Of a stretch of 64,000 nt of DNA, positions 47,801 to 59,100 are shown one piece after another; within the stretch, counting starts at the first letter, position 1, and every line of letters starts with the position of its first letter. The notes below the pieces were generated by a model. That model was not told the origin of the DNA. It made no database searches and worked only from the letters and a program-made list of their open reading frames with translations. The position numbers and the translations under genes are program-made. Source of the stretch: Lepturacanthus savala (lineage: Eukaryota > Chordata > Actinopteri > Scombriformes > Trichiuridae). Location: positions 16,551,654-16,615,653 of the forward strand of contig CM060472.1 in the NCBI GenBank assembly GCA_030544235.1. The letters are read 5' to 3'.

Positions 47801-50800
47801 CATTAGGCAAATGGTAAGGGTTGAAGTCTCCCAAGTCTTACAAGAGACTTCATGACTTGCTGTTGGCTGACAGACAGGAGCTGATACCTCAAGAAGGAGC
47901 TGCTGCTGATTTCTGGAAGAATTAACTCTTTATTTCTGTAACTTTTGGGATTAAAGCATTTATTGCCCTTTAATTTTGCTTCTCAACGGTCAAAGCAACA
48001 GGGCAGCAAGGCACCCCGCAACTGCTGCTGCTTTTCCAACTCCAGTCCATGAAGCAAACCACCAAACCCTCCTCCTCCTGCTAAGAAAAGGGAAACTCGA
48101 CTGAACTACGTCACCACGTTGGAAACCTTTACCTTCAACGTATCTGTGGTCTGCACAAACGTAAATTGCCAACGTTTCCCTCCGGAGACTGGTCTGAATA
48201 ATTCCTACGAAGCTACGGGGTCTAAATTGAAGGGCTAGAAATGATTTAAACTGCTGGACCTTTAAACAACTGCCGACCAACCCATAAATAGCGGAGTAGT
48301 GACAGTCTGGAGACGTGTTTACTGCTGTAAATGTTTCACTCTGTATAATGAGGGTCAAACCAAACATTAGATTAAGTTCATTACATTTCGGCTAATTGAC
48401 TGCACACATCTCCTCCAGTGAAACGCCATCTGGATCTCTGCCGTGTGTTTTATTTGCATAAAGCCATCATGTCAGGAAACTCCCGATTGTCATATCGTCA
48501 AACGGGCGACTGTCGTCCGTTTCCACGGTTGCGGTGAGAACCGGAAGCGGCGTCGGCCCAGAGGTGGGATTTCGGCTGTTGACGGAAAACCGATGAGTTG
48601 ACGTTAGAAACCATCTCGCCAAAAAATAGCCAAAAGGGGAACGGAGAGACGTTTCAAACTGACGAGGAGCCAGGAGGAGAGGTGTTTTTTTTTGTTTTTT
48701 TTTCCTCTGGGTGAAGTAATCAGTGAGTCACTGATCAATAACCTTATCAAACCTCTGCAGATATATGACAGCCATGTTCTCCTGAACAGAACAGGAGAGG
48801 ATCTAAATCTTACTTAATGCTCTTTGAATCTCTCACAAATCTGAGCCGTGTTGGACGTGTCAGCGCCGGACTGACCTTGTTCTGCCCTCGTCTGCAACTA
48901 AAGAAAATGAATGAACGCGGTGTGTCAGCAGCGCTGCAGTCGCACAGCGGCAGCGGCAGCGTGTGTCCTTCTGGGATGCTGTCGCAGTGTTTCCTCCTCT
49001 CAGCAGCTCCGTCTCCTCCAGCCAACTGCTCTTTGTCATGGCTGGCAGGCCGACAGTCTGACAGCATGCTTGGCTGTAGCTGAAATTGATTTGGCAATTG
49101 GAAACCACAGCTGCAGCTTCCTGAGAGGCCGCGATGTGGCTCAGTAAATGAGTGTCAGTGAGATTCAGGGGAAAATAAATTAACCTCGCGCACAGGTTGT
49201 GCCGGACAGCCGGACAGCTGGACAGCAGAGGTCCGAATATTCCCAGGATGTCTGATTAAAGCTCAGTGCCGATGGTGGCGGAGAGTAACACAACCCAGTC
49301 ACACATCTCGATTTCATACATATCATATCAACATTTTTTGTGCACGTTTTCATGGTGGTAAAGGTTAGATTGCGGTTGGGGTTGGGAAAAGACCATGGAC
49401 AAAATGTCCGGATGGACTCCAATAGGCTGGAATATTTCCAGGATATCTGATTAAAGCTCAGTGTTGATGGACCTAGGAAGTAATAACCCTCCTTCTCTGA
49501 CTCTCCGCAGAACAGGTTCTGTGCCAGGATATTTTTACACCAGCAGGCCCGATGACAGTCCGTCTATCCAACACCGACACCCAGAGTGACAGCTACTCAT
49601 CACACGTTTCTTAAAGGGGGCACATCCAGTTTCTCGTGCTGTTCTATTTATATCCTGTCCTGATGTCGGATATTGAGGGAAGATTTCTGCATTTTTCAAC
49701 TCGGACCCTATTTTCCTAGATCCATTTCCAGCTCCGGTATCGAAGAAGAACCACCACCTGCCCACTCCACTTCCAACACACTATGACGGAGGCGGACTGG
49801 GCATATGCCGCCCACTGTTTTTTGGCATCTAGAAGCAGTATAATAACCTACATCCATGTCAGATTCTTATTATAAACGTATAAAGATCCTCAAGTCTCAT
49901 CATAAGAAGTCAAACGCAGAGGGGCGCTGGAGCCCAAAATAAACTGGATGAGTCACAGTTCTGTGATGGCGTTTCATGCTGTACTTTAACAGGAGTCTAT
50001 TTTTGTAACTTTGGGATTCTCCGCTTTACCTCCACTTCTCAACCTTGTGAACACAACATTTATGTTAACTGCGCCGCTGGGACCTGAGCTGCTGCTTCTT
50101 GATCAATACTCAACCCCATCTAGAAATTCCCGTTCAAAGTTCTCCAATAGAAGTTGGGGAAATTAAACTTTAAACATGGTCAAAGTTTGTGCTCATATCT
50201 CAGATGTGATTCAGCTCCAGCAGCTATGGATGGAATTGAAAAGCTGACGCTGGAAGCTTCCTGAAGTTGACCAATCATCAACCGGAAATCATGCCCAATC
50301 CATTAATCAAAGGACAAAACTGACAGCAGCATAAACAACAAAGTATCCACTTCTTCCCACTTGATGTTTTTAGGAACTCTAATATTGTAGCAGATAATCA
50401 GAACCTATCAGTCGAACACCAATCAGCCGCAGTCTGAAACTAGCGACAGCTAAAAAGGCGCCTTGTGAAGGTGAAACCAGCGGGTGACGTGTGAATCTGA
50501 AGGTCGCAGCGTTCTCTGCGACGGTTCGTTGTCGGCATCTGTTGCAAACCCTCCGAGGGACGAGCAGCAGTGTGATGTTGGTTTGTTTCAGCGGCGGAGC
50601 TCTCAGCGTGACGCCAACTCGCCTTCAAGGACTATTTGAAGTTCTTTGAAAATTCCCTAGCGTTTGATGTGCATCTTTCTTTTTTTTAAAAAAAAAAAAA
50701 AAAAAACCTTTTTCTTCTTCTCTGTTGCTCCGCTCTGAATTTAAAATTTCGCAGCCTCGCTGAAGAAAACAGCGATCAAAACCCTCCGTATGTTTTCCTC

Positions 50801-52893
50801 CGTGACCTTAAACAGACTCTGTTTCTGCTTCCGTTTCCTCCCTCTCCTCTGTCCAGGACTTCCCTCTGCTCCGGCTGGACGACGTGGTGGACGATCAGTC
50901 CAACATCCTGGGATTCTCCATGCTGAACAGCAGCCATCCCTTCTACCTGGAGTTCATCAGGAGCCTCAACCTGTCCTGGAAAGAAGGATGTGACATCAGC
51001 CCGTACCCCGGCCCGGCGGTGAGAAAGGTTACACCCTGCCAGCTTATATAATGTTACCTTAAAACATGTTATAGCTTCAAAGATCATTCCAACTGGTCCA
51101 AAGCAGGTTTCAATGCAATTATTCATCATTACTTGCTGCAACAATTAGTCTATTAGATGCTTATATGGGTACAAGTACAGCTACTATTAAATTACTGATT
51201 CATAGTCTAATTCCAGCTGATTCCAGCTTTTTAAGTGTGAATATGTTCTACTTCCTATTGTCAAAGTTAATAAACTGAATCTATCTATCTATATAATAAT
51301 AATAATAATTATCTATCTAGATATAACTTTATATCAGCATCAAACTTCCTCAGTTGATGTCTTACATTAAAACAATTGTTTTTTTTTTTTGTATTGCAAG
51401 TTTTCTCAAATGTTAGGTTTAAATATGCAAATGAGACATTATCTAAGTAAATACGAGTTAACTTCCAAACATTTCCAGAACAAAAATGTTAAAAATGGAT
51501 GAAGTAGGTTCAATATTCTTACTTCATTTTATTTACACAGTAGAGTCAAAGGTTTTTGTCGGACCTGAACCCAAATGCACGACTCAGGAGGCAAATTAAA
51601 AAACTTTTAATGATCTTTTAATGAAATAGCAGCAACCAAACAGATGAGGAGAACTACGACTACGGTAAGACAGAGTATCAAAATAAGACAAGCAGGACTA
51701 TTTAACAGCAACTAATCTCTTTATGTAAGGCATAGGTTCGTTGATTAAACCAGACAGGACAAACTGGCACAGGGTTTTACTGGAAGTCTGGAAAAACATC
51801 ACATTTTCTCCATGTTTTTATGCATAAAATGCTTAAATCAGACCCTCATTGACGAAACCTTCAAAGTATAATGTGGAATCAAAGTGTGTGTAAGAGCTGC
51901 TGAAGTAATCTCCTTTGTACCTACTTGATTGGTTGCTGACACAAAGTCTACGACCAGATCTGCACCGATATGTGCAGGAGAAAAGCGGCTTAACGACGAG
52001 ACCTCATGCTGCAGAGTTTATAGAAATCTACCAATGAACATGAACAAAATGAAGCAACAGAAACACTCAATGTGGTGTTTAATGTTTTTCTTCATTAGTC
52101 CGAAAGAAAACTTGATATAGATGCAAAATAGCCTAAAATCTGGTCTATAAAAAGTGGTCAAATTATTCAGTACGATTATTTTCCTGTTTTAGATAAAGCA
52201 ACAAATGAGATTTAGTTATTTTGTGATCATCATAATTTGCAGATAATATGAGCACTGCCACTTTTATGCTTACATAACAATAATCGGGACATGTTGAGAA
52301 ACCGGTTTGATCAGGAGTCTAATTTGTGTTTTATATCCTCCCTGTTGTTCCCTCCGCCTCGTTCCCTCTCTGTTTGGTAATGAATGGAGCCATCAGGTCC
52401 AATCGATCTCCTCCGAGTCGTTTGTCTCGTTTGCAGCTCAGATATCAACAGATCAATAACACCTGAGCAGACAGCTTTAATGAAGATAATAATAATGACA
52501 ATGGAGTTTGCCTCAGTCACAGAAAGACGCCGTCATCAGCAGCGCGGGACTTCCCCCGTCACTTTATTACCCACGTTTATCATTTATTCAATCAACACTC
52601 AGCTAAAAGCAGCTATAAATCTGCTGTTTCCATTGTAATGAAGTGTGATTATGATGATGATTGCGATGTGAGTTACAAGTTAAAATCAATAATATATTTT
52701 GTATAAACGGAGTTTGACTATGGGAACCTTTTTTTCCCACTATTTTCTCACTTTTTAAAGAAAAAAACTATTGTGCCATTAATAAAAAAATTGACTCTGA
52801 CAAAAAAAATTGACCTTGACATCACAGCAGGTCAAGATCATCATTACCTTGAGATATGACCTAAAAATAATATTAATATTATGTATATATATT

Positions 52894-52986
<93 letters not shown>

Positions 52987-53037
52987 TATATATAACCAAA
53001 GTAGCTCAGTATACTTTGTAACAATGATTTTATACAG

Positions 53038-53102
<65 letters not shown>

Positions 53103-53165
53103 TTATATATTAAATATATATAACCAAAGTAGCTCAGTATACTTTGTAACAATGATTTTATACGG

Positions 53166-53242
<77 letters not shown>

Positions 53243-53319
53243 ATATTTATATATATTTATATATTAAATATATATAACCAAAGTAGCTCAGTATACTTTG
53301 TAACAATGATTTTATACGG

Positions 53320-53414
<95 letters not shown>

Positions 53415-53575
53415 TTATATATTAAATATATATAACCAAAGTAGCTCAGTATACTTTGTAACAATGATTTTATACAGATATAATATATATATATATATAT
53501 ATATATTCATATATATTTATATATTAAATATATATAACCAAAGTAGCTCAGTATACTTTGTAACAATGATTTTAT

Positions 53576-53620
<45 letters not shown>

Positions 53621-53686
53621 TATATATTTATATATTAAATATATATAACCAAAGTAGCTCAGTATACTTTGTAACAATGATTTTAT

Positions 53687-53768
<82 letters not shown>

Positions 53769-56126
53769 TAAAATCAGCTTACCATTATGTTTGACAAAGA
53801 AAATCAAATAATGGAAAATGCCACTAAAATGATTCTAAAAAAAATAGTGCAGATGAATAATGAATTAATTGATTAATCGTTGCAGCTCTTCAGTTGTCTC
53901 AGGAACTGAGCGTTTGCGGAGTTATGTCGGGATGTATCTGAGAAAACAATTAAGGAGAAAGCAATTATAGAAAGCAATTATAGAGAGGAATTATAATGCA
54001 GTTTTTATCTTCACATAAGGAGCCAAGAAATATCATTTTGGCAGCGACTCTTGATCTGGAGAGTGCGGCCTGATATCTGGAGATAATTAAGTCGTGATCT
54101 TGAAGTAACAATACTGCGGGCTGAGAGCTGCCAATTATTGCTCCGTCTCTATCTTCCCTCTTCAAACCGTAATTAGTCATCCAGCCCTGAAACTATCGAC
54201 TCGGAGCCAACTCCCATCACACTTCAGCCCTGCATCCATCTTTGTTATCAGCCGTCCGCAGACTGTGCCGCTCTGCCTCCGACTACAATCTGTCTGATTC
54301 CCTCCGAGTGTCGCGTTGACTGACAACTGACCAAACAGACCGGAACGTTCCTCCTCCGATAGGATCGCCGAGCCGTATGAACGCCGCTGATAGCGGCGGA
54401 GCCCCGGTTTGTCTTCTCGCCGGTGTGTCGGGCCTCGTCCATAACGGCACAAACAAGTAAACAAACACGCCGCGGGGAATCGATCACCACCTCTTCACGG
54501 GTCAAACGTTTGACCTGAGGAGGACACGTGACCTTCCAACCCGAACTTCTTGAAAAGATACAAAAAAAGCGACTTTTACAACGGTCGTGATATTCTCCAA
54601 CAAACTGCCACGGATGAGTAGCGACGGACAGACGCCTACTGTGAAGTTAGGCTTAAAGGTCTTGTGACTCTGCTCCTGGTCAGTTTCTAGTCATCTGTCA
54701 CCATTATTTCATCTTTGTGCTGGACAGCTGCTGGATACGAGTCGTCTGTGTGGCTGTGAATGAGAGCGGAGAGTCTCACTTTGCTGCCGTTGTACTATTG
54801 TTTTAGATCACTATTTTTATGCAGCTTATCAGTTGATTCTAAACAGATTACCGCCATGTTTTACCTGCAATAAATACGAAAAACATACATCTTTGGATCT
54901 TATCAATTGGATCTTATCCGTTATTAGCCTCTCTGCAATTTATTATGTTTTTCGATAGTCACCTGCACCATGTTTACCAAATTACAGCAACAATCAGCAC
55001 TCTCCATGGAAATTAAAGCAATAACTATCTCGTGGCCACGTGTTAGTATCTCATGCCCTTATGATTCTGTTAATGGCTGCAAAAAAAAAGAATAAGCACA
55101 TACAGTATGAGAAAGAAAATGACCTTACTTTATTCAATTTTAGGATATTTCACAAATTCAAAGATAGAAACTAATACTGCAAATAACTTTTAAAAGATCA
55201 AATGATCAATGTCATGTTTTCAAAGCTAAAGCCCAGAGCAGCATAGTTCCTTAATGTGTGTAAAAATGCAGGAAACGGGATTAAAAGAGGACCCCCAGAA
55301 AGGATTATATTGTGTAATCTATGCCATATTCTGTATAAATTAACAGTATATTTATCTATAGATGTATTATCTACGCTCTTCTATCTTTCTTTTATCTGCT
55401 GTTCTTTCCTTTCCAGGCTACGTTTAATACAGTCTGAACCTGTTTTTATTGTATTGGTGTTGCAGCTGTCGTCGGCCCTGATGTTCGACGCCGTCCATGT
55501 GGTGGTGAGCGCCGTGCGGGAGCTGAACCGCAGTCAGGAGATCGGAGTGAAGCCGCTGAGCTGCAGCTCGCCGCTCATCTGGCAGCACGGAACCAGCCTC
55601 ATGAACTACCTGCGCATGGTACACTGCTGCACACACACACACAGGTTTTATTGTCCCCTTAATACACCCTACAGGAGTGTTTATACACCCTACAGGAGTG
55701 TTTATACACCCTACAGGAGTATTTATACACCCTACAGGAGTGTTTATACACCCTACGGGTGTATAAAGAAAGCTAACTATGATCTGGAGACTCATCTCCA
55801 CAGTCTGGCTGCTGGTTAAAGCTAAATATAGATTATTATGGAAGTTGGTTCCACAAAATGATGATTTAGATAAAAGTCCCTCCAGGATGATGATTGTTGC
55901 AATGAAAACTATTTTCTGGCAGCTTTTGCGAGGTCATTAAATTTAAAGACTCAATGACAGATGATGGCAAAAATCTGAACTATGAGACTAAAAATTCTGA
56001 ATTATGAGATTAAAAATCTCAATTATGATGTTAAAAAGTTTAATTATGAGATAAAGTCAAAACTTCTCTCTCTCTCTCTTCTCTGGCTGTGTCTTTCTCT
56101 CGCCACAGAGGTTTTGGGATGTAATT

Positions 56127-56164
<38 letters not shown>

Positions 56165-59100
56165 CACAGCTCCATCACCAAGCTGATGAACTGTCTGCTC
56201 TTCTTCTAATCTCCGTTAATCTTTCCTCATTTCGTCATCAAGATTCCCGTTCTCTATGAATAAATATTTCACCGCGGTGTCGTCAAACTGCAGATTCTGC
56301 TCCGGCAGCTCCGAACGCTGACGTCCCGCCGCCGAGTCTTTTAAAATCTCATTAACGGCGGGATTGTTACACAGAACACGGGGTGACCAGGTTAATTATG
56401 TTCTTGCCGACGTGAGGGATTCTCCGTGATGGGCTCTTACTGAAAAATAACGAACCCCCTGCAGAGGACAGTTGCTTCAGAGCCGCAAATAAGTATTGAC
56501 CTGCCGAGTCATCATTTATACAGACGGATCATTCGATTATCAAAATAGCGGCTGATAAATTTTCTGTGTTTTTTTTGTTCACTTATAAGTAATGAGCTAA
56601 TTAATGTAGTTTATCAATGGGTTGTGCTGTTTTTTAATGACGGAACTGTACATCCTTTGCTAAAAGGTGGAGATCTGAAGGCAGCCAGGTTATTATAGCA
56701 TATTATAACGTATTATTATAGTTAACAGTCAGTGTTCAATAGCTAGGACAAATATTTTACAATACAATCTGTACAATAATTGTGGTAACACAAGATATTT
56801 TTGTTCAAACACAACAAAAAAAATTAAATCAGGTGATAAATATATGAATTTTGGTAGGATTAGTCCGATATTGAGCAGAATTTGGAATTCTCTTATTCCA
56901 CTGGCAGATGATTTTGCTTATTGTTCATTTTTTATCTTGTTTTAATATCATGTTAATGTTGCATAAAGCCAAATATCTTTCCCGTTGAGCTAAAATAAAG
57001 ACAGACGCATCTTATTTCCATCTATTTTTCAGAAACACATCTCAGTGGACTGTTTTTCTTAATATAACAGAAAGTTGCCATGTTGGTCTGTTTTGAAATC
57101 TGGCAACAGCCCAACGAGGGAAAGTGATAATTCAAAAACGCCCGTGTGGATTCCAGCGTTAAAGTCCAACAGGGAGGAACTGAAGCTGCTAATTAGCTGT
57201 TACGTCCTTAACTTTTAGAACCTCCTCTGTGGGGAAAATAAACTGCCCCACAAGAAACAAGACAGAAGTCGTGAGACAAATACAGCATTTGTCCCATTGT
57301 GGGAACTTATTATCCTGTTAGCAACTCTTTATTGAATGAAATGGTTTGAAATCCAGAGAATAAAAAGTGTAATTGCCTGCACACAGAGACAAGAGAAAGT
57401 AGCTCTGTGAACTGTTAGAGGTTCAGTCACGACGCAGCTTCAATATGTAATTGAAGATGTAAGAAGAACGTTCTGCTCTCATTATCCTGGCTGTTCTCTG
57501 GTATCGTGCTAACTTTAGCATTTGTAGTTGTAGAGATTTGGAAAAAAAAGGAGCAGAAATGAGACTAAACACCTGATATTCACCGTTTTGTCTTCTCTGT
57601 CTCATCAGGTGGAGTACGACGGTCTGACGGGTCATATAGAGTTCAACAGCAAAGGCCAGAGGACCAATTACACCCTGAAGATCCTGGAGAAACACCCAAG
57701 GGGCCATAAAGAGGTCAGAGGTCAAATGGGGTCAAGGGAGAGTCAGAAATGCCAAAAGTGAAGCTATCTACTGCAGTGTCTGAAGGGTTAATTTGACTGA
57801 AGTAGAAGCGATTTAAAGCAGCGGGACAAAAGAAAAAGGTAAAAGAAATGTATCATTTACTCAAAAGCGTCATAGAAGTATATATTTGAAGTCAGCTTTT
57901 GACAGTAATGTTACAGGCAACTCAAATTATAGGAATGAAGGAACAAAATGGCTCAGAAGGTGAAAATAATATATTTCAGTCAAGACAACCAGGGAGTGTA
58001 AAGAAAGAATGGAGATGTATTTAAACCAAGGTGAGCAGCGTGAGACGCCCACTTCTTTGGGATGGCGATCGGCAGGGGTCAATTAGTTGGAGCACCTGCA
58101 GCCAATCAGAGAGAAGAGGGATTAGCCACACGTTGAGGTCATAGTGAGGGGAGGGAGCGCACGCTCAAAACATCACAGTAAGCAGTTATTTTATCGGCCT
58201 GTCAATAAAATCATACAGATTTAGTCCACGGGTGTTTGCGCTTCATGACCCCAGACAAACAGTTAAAAAGGTTAAAGTTCAACTGAGGTCACAGAGAGGT
58301 CAAATGGGATCACAGAGCGGGGTTAAGTGTGCTCTAAAAAGTCGGTACTTATTTACGACTGATTGATAGGAAGAGGTTAACACAGCTGAGTTTTCCAGTG
58401 GTGAATCTCTGACAGACCTCAGTCAGCTGTGGCGCCACCGTGAGGCCAAATCATCAGTCCAGCGTTAGCTTTCTAACTTTTTGGGTCATCCGATCCACTT
58501 CACACTTGGCGTGAAGTGGAGTGGGTTCAGTGTCAATTTAGGCGCAATTTGGCCAATTGGTGGCACTGTAACATTAAACTTTATGATATGTAACTTTAAC
58601 ACTTGGTTGACACGGTGGAGCAGGGGTTAGCGCTGTTGCCTCACAGCAAGAAGGTCACAGGTTCAAGACCTCCTTGGTCCTGGGTCTGGGACCTTTCTGT
58701 GTGGAGTTTGCATGTTCTCCCTGTGTCTTGTGTCTGTGTGGGTTTTCACCGGGTACTCCGGCTTCCTCCCACAGTCCAAAAACATGCTGAGGTTAATTGG
58801 TGACTCTAAATTGCCTGTAGATGATGATTAGCTGGCGACCATCTGGGGTGTATCCCTGCCGCTCGCCGTAACGCGCTGAGATTGGCTCCAGCAGACCCTC
58901 TAGAGAAGTCTCAGAATCAAAGAATCACATTCATTTTCCACCATTTAGAATTTTCTCACTCCTACTCGTTTTGAGCAAATGTCACCAAATTTGATTCAGA
59001 GCATCCGTGGACAAAGCCAGAAAAAAAATGTACCGTTTCAGATATTCATGCAGTCGTAGCCGACCTTCAAAATGTCACATCTTGAACATTCTGTGCTATC

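Noticed and set aside
54248..54505. GC-rich minus-strand ORFs as an antisense gene
   Set aside because: Short overlapping frames without recognisable protein or splice signals; composition alone explains them.
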